Source: Gammaproteobacteria bacterium
Lineage (GTDB): Bacteria > Pseudomonadota > Gammaproteobacteria > Magnimaribacterales > Magnimaribacteraceae
Assembly (NCBI GenBank): GCA_002730855.1
Contig: PCBA01000046.1
Span: 1 to 62,784, forward strand
DNA: 62,784 nucleotides
Direction of reading: 5' to 3'
In this document: piece by piece, positions 26,576 to 34,222 of the stretch
How positions within the stretch are numbered: the first letter of the stretch is position 1
Layout of the letters: every line of letters starts with the position of its first letter
Notes under the pieces: model-generated
Told to the model about the DNA's origin: nothing
What the model saw: the letters and a program-made list of their open reading frames with translations, nothing else
Database searches by the model: none
Translations under genes and position numbers: made by a program

Positions 26576-26604
26576 CTGTTCAGCTTAAGCAAACAGGTTT
26601 TTTT
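26572..26604 (+). terminator. Intrinsic terminator / attenuator directly before metX
   Basis: A 9-bp perfect stem (AAACCTGTT 26572-26580, AACAGGTTT 26592-26600) with an 11-base loop runs into seven T (26598-26604). The metX ATG follows at once at 26605. The only ribosome-site-like bases (CAGG) lie in the 3' arm, so the hairpin would block both transcription and translation of metX. Confidence 0.85.
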
Positions 26605-27717
26605 ATGAACAAAGGGATAGGGATAGTTGAAGAAAAGAGCATAAGCTTACAAGGGAGCTTATTGCTTGAGTCTGGTCAAACTCTTAATAATATTGAGTTA
26701 GTTTATGAAACTTATGGCGAGCTAAATTCTGATGCCTCTAATGCTATTCTTATCTGTCATGCCCTAAGCGGAAACCATCATGCTGCCGGTGTTTATCAAG
26801 ATGAAAAAGAGAGACCTGGATGGTGGGACGCTCTAATAGGACCAGGAAAGGCAATTAATACTGATAAATACTTTGTTGTATGTCCTAACAACATAGGAGG
26901 GTGTCATGGTTCAACCGGCCCCTCTTCTCTCAACGCTGAAACAAATGAAATCTATGGACCAGATTTTCCTGTGATCACTGTTAAGGATTGGGTTAACAGT
27001 CAAGCTAAGTTGGCAGATCAATTAAATATAAAAATCTGGCACGCCGTTATTGGGGGAAGTCTTGGGGGTATGCAGGCACTTAAATGGAGTCAAATGTTCC
27101 CTGATAGAATTTCTAAGGCCGGAGTAATAGCGGCTGCCCCCAAGCTTAGTGCTCAAAATATTGCTTTCAACGAAGTTGCTAGACAAGCCATTATTACAGA
27201 CCCTGATTTTCAGGCAGGTAATTACTTAAAGGCAGGAACCTCTCCTAAGAGAGGCCTTAGACTCGCGAGAATGGTAGGACACATAACTTATTTGTCAGAA
27301 GAAGCCATGAGAACAAAATTTGGCAGAGAGCTTAAAGAAGGGAAATTAAACTTTGGCTTTGAAGTAGAATTTGAAGTTGAAAGTTACCTCAGACATCAAG
27401 GAGATGTATTCTCAGAGTCCTTTGATGCAAACACATACCTTCTCATGACAAAATTATTAGACTATTTTGATCCTGCAGATGAGTTTAATGGAGATTTGGT
27501 TAAAGCCTTTGAACCAATTAAAGCAAAAATAATGGTAATTTCATTTACAAGCGATTGGAGATTCTCGCCTGAAAGATCTAAAGAAATTGTAAATGCTTTA
27601 TTGGCAGCAGAAAAAGAAACAACTTATCTTGAAATTAAATCAGCTCATGGCCATGATTCTTTTCTTTTCGCTGAAGAGAGATATGCGAAGGGCCTATCAG
27701 CATTCTTGGATAATTAA
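26605..27717 (+). CDS. metX: Homoserine O-acyltransferase
   Basis: First committed step of methionine synthesis, acylating homoserine. This 370-residue alpha/beta hydrolase-fold enzyme has the nucleophile Ser152 in IGGSLGGMQALKW, an Asp in SFTSDWRFSP and the catalytic His in SAHGHDSFLF. NNIGGCHGSTGPSS and WWDALIGPGKAINT are standard. Whether acetyl- or succinyl-CoA is the donor cannot be read from sequence; MetX-MetW pairs in gammaproteobacteria may use succinyl-CoA. Expression is probably repressed by SAM through the leader. The stop is directly followed by the metW ATG. Confidence 0.95.
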   Translation: MNKGIGIVEEKSISLQGSLLLESGQTLNNIELVYETYGELNSDASNAILICHALSGNHHAAGVYQDEKERPGWWDALIGPGKAINTDKYFVVCPNNIGGCHGSTGPSSLNAETNEIYGPDFPVITVKDWVNSQAKLADQLNIKIWHAVIGGSLGGMQALKWSQMFPDRISKAGVIAAAPKLSAQNIAFNEVARQAIITDPDFQAGNYLKAGTSPKRGLRLARMVGHITYLSEEAMRTKFGRELKEGKLNFGFEVEFEVESYLRHQGDVFSESFDANTYLLMTKLLDYFDPADEFNGDLVKAFEPIKAKIMVISFTSDWRFSPERSKEIVNALLAAEKETTYLEIKSAHGHDSFLFAEERYAKGLSAFLDN

Positions 27718-28305
27718 ATGAATACTCTAGATATTATTAATAATTGGGTAAAGAAAGATTCTAAAGTATTAGATCTGGGGTGTGGAGGTGGAGAAATCTT
27801 AGTTGAGTTAGGATCTGCTAAAAATATTAAAGCTATGGGGGTTGAAATAGACTCTGAAAAAATAAATATATGTATTGCTAATGGAATTAATGTAATAGAG
27901 CAGAATATAGACGAAGGGTTGCATAATTTTAGTGATCATAGTTTTGATGTAGTGATAATGAGTCAGACTATTCAAGTATTAAAAGACCCAAAAAAAGCAT
28001 TAGAGGAAATTACCAGGATTGGCTCTGACTGTATAGTTACAATCCCTAATTTTGGTCATTGGAAAACTAGGTTATATCTTTTGTTAACAGGAAGGATGCC
28101 TGTTACAAGCTCTTTGCCTGATAATTGGCACGACACCCCAAACATTCACCTTTGCACACTTAAAGATTTTGAATTGCTGTGCCTAGAGTCAACAATATCT
28201 ATTAATGGAAAAATTGGTTTCAATTCATCTGGCAATTCGAACATATTCACGAGAATCTTTCCTAATCTTCTTTGTGCTTCAGCAATATATAAAATTTCTA
28301 AGTGA
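27718..28305 (+). CDS. metW: Methionine biosynthesis protein MetW
   Basis: A 195-residue methyltransferase-like protein with SAM motif KVLDLGCGGGEILVEL, DVVIMSQTIQVLKDPKKAL and the family signature VTIPNFGHWKTRLYLL. MetW is encoded beside MetX and is thought to support its activity; its own reaction is not settled. It starts with no gap after metX and overlaps rdgB by four bases. Confidence 0.93.
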   Translation: MNTLDIINNWVKKDSKVLDLGCGGGEILVELGSAKNIKAMGVEIDSEKINICIANGINVIEQNIDEGLHNFSDHSFDVVIMSQTIQVLKDPKKALEEITRIGSDCIVTIPNFGHWKTRLYLLLTGRMPVTSSLPDNWHDTPNIHLCTLKDFELLCLESTISINGKIGFNSSGNSNIFTRIFPNLLCASAIYKISK

Positions 28306-28886
28306 AAATTATCATTGCCTCAAAAAATAAAGGTAAATTGACAGAGTTTCAACAACTCGCTACAGGCACAAAGTTAGAATTCATTCCCATTCCAGAGGAA
28401 AAATTAGAAATACCTGAAGAGTCTGGTTCAACTTTTAGAGAAAATGCACTCATCAAGGCTAAATTTGTTTCAGAATATTTCAGTTTGCCTGCCCTCGCAG
28501 ATGATTCTGGCCTAGAAGTAGATGCTTTAAATGGTAACCCCGGAATTTATTCTGCAAGATATTCTTCTCAAAAGACAGATCAAGCTAATTGTGAAAAACT
28601 TTTAGAGAATATGCGGGGATTAAATAAAAAAGAAAGATCTGCTAGGTTTAGATGCTGTCTATTAGGCTACAATCAAGGAAAGATTGTTTCTTCTGAAGGG
28701 ACTCTCGAAGGAGAAATAGCAGTAGACTTTAGAGGAGAAAAAGGCTTTGGATATGATCCAATTTTTCTCTTACCAAAGTTGGGGCTCCATTTAGCTGAAC
28801 TTGATAAAGACGAAAAGAACAAGATAAGTCATCGCTCTGAGGCTTTTAAAGAAATCAATGACAAGTTGCATTCTTTATTTAATTAA
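28302..28886 (+). CDS. rdgB: dITP/XTP pyrophosphatase
   Basis: House-cleaning nucleotidase of 194 residues that removes ITP, dITP and XTP. The N-terminal IIIASKNKGKLTEFQQL, the catalytic LADDSGLEVDALNGNPGIYS and the GFGYDPIFLLP and KISHRSEA segments match RdgB/HAM1. Start is GTG (overlap GTGA with metW). Its 3' end overlaps the convergent trmB by eight bases. Confidence 0.94.
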   Translation: MKIIIASKNKGKLTEFQQLATGTKLEFIPIPEEKLEIPEESGSTFRENALIKAKFVSEYFSLPALADDSGLEVDALNGNPGIYSARYSSQKTDQANCEKLLENMRGLNKKERSARFRCCLLGYNQGKIVSSEGTLEGEIAVDFRGEKGFGYDPIFLLPKLGLHLAELDKDEKNKISHRSEAFKEINDKLHSLFN

Positions 28887-29544
28887 TCTTTTTTTCAATT
28901 ATCTTGTGCAAAGGTCTGTTTGCTAGCAATGCCTTCTTTTCAAAAGAAGTAGGAGGAATGTTCCTAAGATGTGTATCAAGCTCATCCTCTTTTGCCGAAA
29001 TCCAGTTGGGATCCTCTTTAAACAAGCTATTTACTTCTGCGGCATAATCATTCCAATCACTTTTAAAGTAAAAAATTCCACCAGGCTTTAATTTACTATT
29101 AATAACCTTTATAAAGTCTTTCTTTATTAGCCTTCTTTTGTGGTGCTTCCGTTTTGGCCATGGATCAGGGTAAAACATAATGATTTCATCAAAACTAGAA
29201 GGTAAAATATTTTTTCTTAAAAGATCTTCAGCGTCGTTATTGAATATCTTTATGTTCTCCAATCCAAGTTCGTTTGCTTTGCTTAAGACGGCCCCTATGC
29301 CTGATAAATAAACTTCTACTCCCAAAACACTAACTTCTCTCTTGTTTTCAGCAATATGCAATAAGGTTTCACCAGAACCAAACCCAATATCAAGAACGGA
29401 GTGTTTGTCTTTCAAAAATTGATTGATTTCAGAAATATCTTCAATAACAAACTTGTTCCAAAGGGAATCTAATGCTTCTTTTTGATTTTGGGTAATTCTA
29501 CCCTGCCGAAGTACAAAACTTTTTGGTTTTTTATGCAAGCCCAC
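28879..29544 (-). CDS. trmB: tRNA (guanine-N7-)-methyltransferase
   Basis: Methylates G46 in the variable loop of tRNAs. At 221 residues it has LDIGFGSGETLLHIAENK as SAM motif I, IIMFYPDPWPKRKHHKRRLI as the hallmark catalytic region and GGIFYFKSDWNDYA. It starts one base after the rpoH stop on the same strand, so it is co-transcribed with rpoH. Confidence 0.95.
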   Translation of the reverse strand: MGLHKKPKSFVLRQGRITQNQKEALDSLWNKFVIEDISEINQFLKDKHSVLDIGFGSGETLLHIAENKREVSVLGVEVYLSGIGAVLSKANELGLENIKIFNNDAEDLLRKNILPSSFDEIIMFYPDPWPKRKHHKRRLIKKDFIKVINSKLKPGGIFYFKSDWNDYAAEVNSLFKEDPNWISAKEDELDTHLRNIPPTSFEKKALLANRPLHKIIEKKIN

Positions 29545-29545
29545 C

Positions 29546-30439
29546 TTACTGGCTAGAGGCCATAGACTGCTTTACTTTTTTCATGGCATTCTTCTCTATC
29601 TGCCTTACTCTTTCTGCTGAGATATTATATTTTTCAGCCAAATCATGAAGAGTTAGCTTTTCATCAGCTAGCCACCTGTCTTGTAGTATGTCTCTACTTC
29701 TGTCATCTAATTGATTAATGGCTTCATAGAGTTGAGATGTGTTTTCTTTGGTAAGAGATTCGCTTTCAAAAATATTAGATGGATCTGCTCCTTCATCCTC
29801 TAAATATTGAGAAGGCGCAAAAGAAGCCTCATCATCATCAGCTTCAGATAATGGATCAAACGACATGTCTGTTCCGCTTAGTCTTTTTTCCATTTCTCTA
29901 ACTTCTGAAGGTTTTACACCTAGATCTTTCGCTACTGACTCTATTTCTTCCTCAGTAAACCATTCAAGTCCTTTCTTTTTACTCCTTAAATTAAAAAATA
30001 ATTTGCGTTGCGCTTTTGTGGTTGCTATTTTCACTATTTTCCAATTTTTCAAAACGTATTCATGAATTTCTGCTTTAACCCAATGAACTGCAAAAGAAAC
30101 TACCCTTACTCCCATTTCTGGGTTAAATTTTCTTATTGCCTTCATTAAACCTATATTCCCTTCTTGAATTAAATCTGCCTCTGATAGGCCATAGCCTGAG
30201 TAAGTCTTAGCAATATAAATCACGAACCTTAGGTGTGCCAGAACCAGCTTTCTTGCTGCATCAAGATCATTTCTATAATATAAATCTTCAGCTAATTTTT
30301 TTTCTTCTTCCGGCGTTAATATACCTATACTATGAACAGAGTTAATGTAGGCCTGCAGGTCTCCCCCAGGTGTTAAAGCCTCCATTCCTTGAAGCGCTGT
30401 CCCTGGTTTTTCTTTAGTTTTTAGGTCCTTTTTAGGCAT
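29546..30439 (-). CDS. rpoH: RNA polymerase sigma factor RpoH (sigma-32)
   Basis: Heat-shock sigma factor, 297 residues. Region 2 has LVLAHLRFVIYIAKTYSGYG and ADLIQEGNIGLMKAIRKFNP; the RpoH box QRKLFFNLRSKK separates it from other sigma-70 members; region 4 ends YNISAERVRQIEKNAMKKVK. A 20-residue extension (KKDLKTKEKPGTALQG) precedes the usual start. Divergent from a quinone oxidoreductase across 126 bases. No LexA-type or sigma-32 self-promoter was identified. Confidence 0.96.
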   Translation of the reverse strand: MPKKDLKTKEKPGTALQGMEALTPGGDLQAYINSVHSIGILTPEEEKKLAEDLYYRNDLDAARKLVLAHLRFVIYIAKTYSGYGLSEADLIQEGNIGLMKAIRKFNPEMGVRVVSFAVHWVKAEIHEYVLKNWKIVKIATTKAQRKLFFNLRSKKKGLEWFTEEEIESVAKDLGVKPSEVREMEKRLSGTDMSFDPLSEADDDEASFAPSQYLEDEGADPSNIFESESLTKENTSQLYEAINQLDDRSRDILQDRWLADEKLTLHDLAEKYNISAERVRQIEKNAMKKVKQSMASSQ

Positions 30440-30552
30440 AATTTAGATGGATTTTACATTTTTAACTAATATTGATGCAAATTTAATCAATTTCCAATGT
30501 AAGCCACAAGCCCCTAACCTAAATCTGTTCCCATAAGATAATGACAAAAAAC

Positions 30553-30558
30553 TATAAT
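30553..30558 (+). promoter_or_regulatory. TATAAT -10 element seven bases before the quinone oxidoreductase start
   Basis: A perfect -10 hexamer lies seven bases upstream of the ATG at 30566, so transcription would begin at or just before the start codon (leaderless mRNA). No good -35 was found at 16-18 bases spacing, so this is only suggestive. Confidence 0.35.
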
Positions 30559-30565
30559 ATAAGGT

Positions 30566-31528
30566 ATGAAAGCTATACAAATAATTGAAAATCAAGCTTC
30601 TTTGGCAGAAGCTGAAATGCCTAAATTAAGACCTAACGATATCCTTATTAAAATAAAGTCAACGGCAGTAAATAGAGCTGATCTTGCTCAAAAGAATGGC
30701 CTTTATCCACCCCCGCCGGGAGCAAGTGAAATTTTAGGTTTAGAGTGCAGTGGAATTGTTAAGTCAATAGGAGAAAATGTAACTTCTAGAAAAGTTGGAG
30801 ATGAAGTTTGTGCCCTTTTGGCAGGAGGCGGTTATGCTGAATATGTTGCCTGCCCAGAATTTCAAGCCATACCAAAACCTAAAAACCTTAACTGGGAAGA
30901 AGCCTCTGCACTGCCTGAAGTATATGCTACGTGTTGGTTAAATCTCTTTCTTGAAGGAGGACTTCAAAGCAATAACAAAATATTATTTCATGCTGGGGCT
31001 AGCGGTATAGGAACCGCAGGTATTCAACTTTGCAAGGCCTTTGACTGTGAAAGCTTTGTTTCAGCTGGAACTCAAGAAAAAGTAGACTTTTGTATAGCCC
31101 TAGGAGCTTCAGGAGGTACAGTTAGAGGTGACAACATGTTTGAAGAAATTAACAATTGGTCTCCTAATGGAGTTGATATTATCTTGGATCCAGTGGGTGC
31201 AAACTATTTTGAAGACAACTTAAAGTGTTTAGCTTTAGAGGGTAAATTGATAATCATTGGGTTAATGGGAGGAATTGAATCCAATATTAATTTAGGCCAT
31301 TTAATGATGAAAAGACAAAAAATTATAGGCTCAACTATTAGAGCAAGGAGTGAAGAACATAAAAAAATTATTATGCAAGACCTTCACAAAAAAGTTTGGC
31401 CTTTATTTGAATCTGGTAACTTAAAGCCAATCATACATAAGATCTTACCTATAGATGATGCTGAAAAGGCTCACAAAATAATGGAAGATAATTTAAATAT
31501 AGGAAAGTTAGTATTAAGTTTTAACTAG
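30566..31528 (+). CDS. NAD(P)H:quinone oxidoreductase-like, zinc-free MDR family (PIG3-like)
   Basis: A 320-residue medium-chain reductase with N-terminal segments RADLAQKNGLYPPPPGASEI and GLECSGIVKSIGENV and the nucleotide motif GASGIGTAGIQLCKAF. It lacks the zinc-ligand cysteines of alcohol dehydrogenases. The YPPPPGAS stretch and length resemble the TP53I3/PIG3-type quinone oxidoreductases. Physiological substrate unknown. Its end overlaps the convergent cysQ by four bases. Confidence 0.88.
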   Translation: MKAIQIIENQASLAEAEMPKLRPNDILIKIKSTAVNRADLAQKNGLYPPPPGASEILGLECSGIVKSIGENVTSRKVGDEVCALLAGGGYAEYVACPEFQAIPKPKNLNWEEASALPEVYATCWLNLFLEGGLQSNNKILFHAGASGIGTAGIQLCKAFDCESFVSAGTQEKVDFCIALGASGGTVRGDNMFEEINNWSPNGVDIILDPVGANYFEDNLKCLALEGKLIIIGLMGGIESNINLGHLMMKRQKIIGSTIRARSEEHKKIIMQDLHKKVWPLFESGNLKPIIHKILPIDDAEKAHKIMEDNLNIGKLVLSFN

Positions 31529-32337
31529 CTACTAATAAAAAAGTCTTCCCAAGGATAAGTATCATCTCCAGAGCAATAAAACTTGGGATTTCTTAGTTCA
31601 GGATCAAACTTATATGTCAAAGGCGTTCCTGATAAACTTTTAACTACTCCACCGGCTGATTCAACCACAGCCTGTCCAGCAGCAATATCCCATTGGAAGG
31701 TCGGCCCTAGCCTTGAATAAATATTAGCCTTACCCTCAGCCACTCTACACAACTTTAAAGAACTGCCTGTGGGAATCTCATGAACGGCTTCAAATATCTC
31801 TTTGCACTTACCTATAAATATCTCATCCTCTTGGCTCTTGTGGCTTTTGCTAAGCGTTACATAACATTCTTTATTAGATTGTCTAATCGGTGATATTTCA
31901 ATTCTCTCACTTTGCTCTAATTTAAATGCCCCTATATCAATTGCGCCATAAAAGTTCTGATCAAGGGCGGGGGCAAATACTATTCCCATAATGGGGCTTC
32001 CTTCTTCTATTAAAGCTATGTTTACAGTGAATTCCCCGTTTCGGTTAATAAATTCTTTGGTTCCATCAAGTGGATCTATTAACCAAAAGGGGCTTTGGTT
32101 AACCAAAGCTTTGTTATTGCCTTCTTCTGATAAAACAGGTATTCGTTTATCTAAAATGGACAAGTCTTTATTTAAGATCTCATGAGAGGCTAAGTCTGCC
32201 AAGGTGACTGGGGAGCCGTCTTTTTTACTTTCAAAAGAAGCTTCTTCTGAGTTATAAATATTTAAAACCTCTTGAGAGGCTTTGTATGCTGCCTCTATTC
32301 CGCCATCTAATAATTCTAGTAATTGTGATTCTTTCAT
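31525..32337 (-). CDS. cysQ: 3'(2'),5'-bisphosphate nucleotidase (CysQ-like inositol monophosphatase family)
   Basis: A 270-residue metal-dependent phosphatase hydrolysing PAP to AMP in sulfur assimilation. Metal-binding motifs are PVTLADLASHE, the hallmark WLIDPLDGTKEFINRNGEFT and QWDIAAGQAVVESAGG. The GEFTVNIALIE stretch favours CysQ over inositol monophosphatase. It shares its upstream region with the small gene at 32397 in divergent orientation. Confidence 0.9.
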   Translation of the reverse strand: MKESQLLELLDGGIEAAYKASQEVLNIYNSEEASFESKKDGSPVTLADLASHEILNKDLSILDKRIPVLSEEGNNKALVNQSPFWLIDPLDGTKEFINRNGEFTVNIALIEEGSPIMGIVFAPALDQNFYGAIDIGAFKLEQSERIEISPIRQSNKECYVTLSKSHKSQEDEIFIGKCKEIFEAVHEIPTGSSLKLCRVAEGKANIYSRLGPTFQWDIAAGQAVVESAGGVVKSLSGTPLTYKFDPELRNPKFYCSGDDTYPWEDFFISS

Positions 32338-32396
32338 TCTCGAAGTAATCTTTTTCTTCTACAATATCTCACTAATAAATCATATGAAAGATTATT

Positions 32397-32564
32397 ATGG
32401 AAAATAGAGATAAATTAAAAGAAAGCGCACAAGAACTAAAAAAGGGGCTTGAGTTGTTAAGTAGAGACAGGAAGGTAGTTTTACCTCACAATAAAGCGTT
32501 CGATTTAGTTGATGAACTAAGAGAACAGGTGGACAAGATTTTAAGTATAGCTGAGTCTGCTTAA
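32397..32564 (+). CDS. Small unknown protein (55 residues), possible partner of the crotonase gene
   Basis: A 55-codon frame from ATG 32397 to TAA 32562-32564 encodes a charged, helix-rich peptide: MENRDKLKESAQELKKG at the start, an internal RDRKVVLPHN, and DELREQVDKILSIAESA at the end. It occupies the only space between cysQ and the crotonase gene and its spacing of hydrophobic residues looks like a real amphipathic coil. I do not recognise the family. The stop codon lies in the first copy of an 18-base tandem duplication. Confidence 0.55.
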   Translation: MENRDKLKESAQELKKGLELLSRDRKVVLPHNKAFDLVDELREQVDKILSIAESA

Positions 32565-32587
32565 ATATTTGAGTCTGCTTAAATATT
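32552..32587. repeat. Perfect 18-base tandem duplication over the stop of the small gene
   Basis: TGAGTCTGCTTAAATATT is present twice head to tail (32552-32569 and 32570-32587). The first copy includes the TAA that ends the 55-residue gene; the second lies just before the crotonase ribosome site AAGGAG. The perfect identity suggests a recent slippage event. Confidence 0.9.
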
Positions 32588-32599
32588 AAGGAGTATATT

Positions 32600-33451
32600 A
32601 TGGATTACAGTTGTTTTGATTGTGAAGTAAAAGACAAGATAGCGCACGTTAAGATGTCTAGGCCTGATGAGTTCAATTCTATGAACAAAGCTTTCTGGTC
32701 TGAATTGCCTCACTTAGTTGAGTCTCTTTCGGATAATGCTTCCGCCAGAGTAATAGTCCTATCAGGAGAAGGTAAGCATTTTTGTGCGGGCATGGATTTG
32801 GCTAATTTTGCCCCTTCTGATTCACCTCCAAATGCGCACAATGGAATGAGGAGTGAATCTGCCTACAGGGTAACCTTAGACCTGCAACACACTATTACTT
32901 GTTTAGAAAAAGCGAGAATGCCTGTAATTTCTGCTATTCAAGGTGCTTGTATTGGAGGGGGTGTGGATTTAGCAACCGCAACAGACCTTCGTTATTGCAC
33001 TAAAGACGCTTTCTTTTGTATCCAAGAAATAAACATAGGAATGGCAGCGGACGTAGGAACCTTACAAAGAATACCTAGGCTTGTTCCTGAGGGTATAGTT
33101 AGAGAATTGGCTTACACGGGAAGAAGATTTATGCCAGAAGAAGCTTTGCGTCATGGACTAGTTAATGAGGTTTTTGATTCAAAAGAAGAAATGATGACTG
33201 CTGTTATGGATGTTGCTAAAGAAATTGCTTCCAAAGGACCTCTTGCTGTAGCGGGCTCCAAAGAATCTCTAAATTACGGACGGGATCATACGGTTGAAGA
33301 GTCACTAAACCACATAGCTCTATGGAATAACGCAATGGGTATTGGAGACGAGATGTCAGTTGCCTTTAAGGCAAAGGCAGAAAAGAAAGATCCTGAATTT
33401 GAAGACATGCTTCCTAGAAGAAAATATCTAGATGGTGAGATAACTTCTTAA
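32600..33451 (+). CDS. Crotonase-family enzyme, probable delta3,5-delta2,4-dienoyl-CoA isomerase
   Basis: The 283-residue protein has the oxyanion-hole segments GKHFCAGMDLANF and GACIGGGVDLATATD. It also has the stretch FFCIQEINIGMAADVGTLQR, which closely matches mammalian ECH1. The three acidic residues important in that isomerase (Asp in GGGVD, Glu in IQEI, Asp in AADVG) are present. This makes it a better fit to dienoyl-CoA isomerase, which handles odd-position unsaturated fatty acids, than to a simple hydratase. AAGGAG lies eight bases before ATG. An acyl-CoA dehydrogenase is encoded 0.8 kb downstream on the other strand. Confidence 0.85.
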   Translation: MDYSCFDCEVKDKIAHVKMSRPDEFNSMNKAFWSELPHLVESLSDNASARVIVLSGEGKHFCAGMDLANFAPSDSPPNAHNGMRSESAYRVTLDLQHTITCLEKARMPVISAIQGACIGGGVDLATATDLRYCTKDAFFCIQEINIGMAADVGTLQRIPRLVPEGIVRELAYTGRRFMPEEALRHGLVNEVFDSKEEMMTAVMDVAKEIASKGPLAVAGSKESLNYGRDHTVEESLNHIALWNNAMGIGDEMSVAFKAKAEKKDPEFEDMLPRRKYLDGEITS

Positions 33452-34222
33452 TTACTTTCTTAAAAAAACTGGTGAAAACTCTAAAGAGTCACTTGGGCTG
33501 TATTTATAGCCATCTAAATTAAACTTATTTAGATTAACCGGGTTTTTAATCTTATTCTGGATTATGAACCTAGCCATTGCTCCGCGCGCTTTCTTTGCAT
33601 AAAAGCTAATGATTTTATACTTACCATTTTTGTAATCTTTAAAAATTGGGCTATAAACAGGTAAGTCTAAGTTTTCTCTCTTTACAGAAGAAAAATATTC
33701 TACTGAAGCTAAATTTATTACCCCTTTCGAATTGTTTGCTTTAGCAAGGGCATTAATGCTGTCTGTTATTTTATTACCCCAAAATTCATACAGGTTTTTA
33801 CCCCTTTCGTTCTTCATTTTAGTTCCCATTTCAAGCCTGTAAGGATACATAAGATCTAAGGGCCTTAATAATCCATAAAGACCCGACAATATGGCCAAAT
33901 TTTTCTGGGCGTACCTTATGTCTGTTTTAGTTAAAGTTTCTGAATCAAGACCAACATAAACATCACCCTTGAAAGCAAACAAAGCCTGTCTGGAGTCATT
34001 GGAAGGTTTTTTTGGAGCACACCAATTCATATTTCTCTCGAAATTCAACATGGAAAGGTTTTCGCTAAGCCCCATCAAAGCCGAAAGATCTTCAGGACTT
34101 TTCTGTTGCAATTCTTTAATCAACTTTTTGCTGTCCGATAAATGCTCGGCAACAGAAAAGTCTTTTACAGACAAATTAGATTCAAAATCTAATCTTTTTG
34201 CTGGTGCTATAAGGGCAATCAT
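33452..34222 (-). CDS. yaaA: Peroxide stress protein YaaA
   Basis: This 256-residue DUF328 protein begins MIALIAPAKRLDFES and carries LMGLSENLSMLNFERN, FKGDVYVGLD, SGLYGLLRPLDLMYPYRLEMG and the C-terminal FYAKKARGAMARF. YaaA lowers free iron during hydrogen peroxide stress in E. coli and binds DNA. It abuts the crotonase stop with no spacer and starts directly after the acyl-CoA dehydrogenase stop, so it is likely co-transcribed with the latter. Confidence 0.94.
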   Translation of the reverse strand: MIALIAPAKRLDFESNLSVKDFSVAEHLSDSKKLIKELQQKSPEDLSALMGLSENLSMLNFERNMNWCAPKKPSNDSRQALFAFKGDVYVGLDSETLTKTDIRYAQKNLAILSGLYGLLRPLDLMYPYRLEMGTKMKNERGKNLYEFWGNKITDSINALAKANNSKGVINLASVEYFSSVKRENLDLPVYSPIFKDYKNGKYKIISFYAKKARGAMARFIIQNKIKNPVNLNKFNLDGYKYSPSDSLEFSPVFLRK

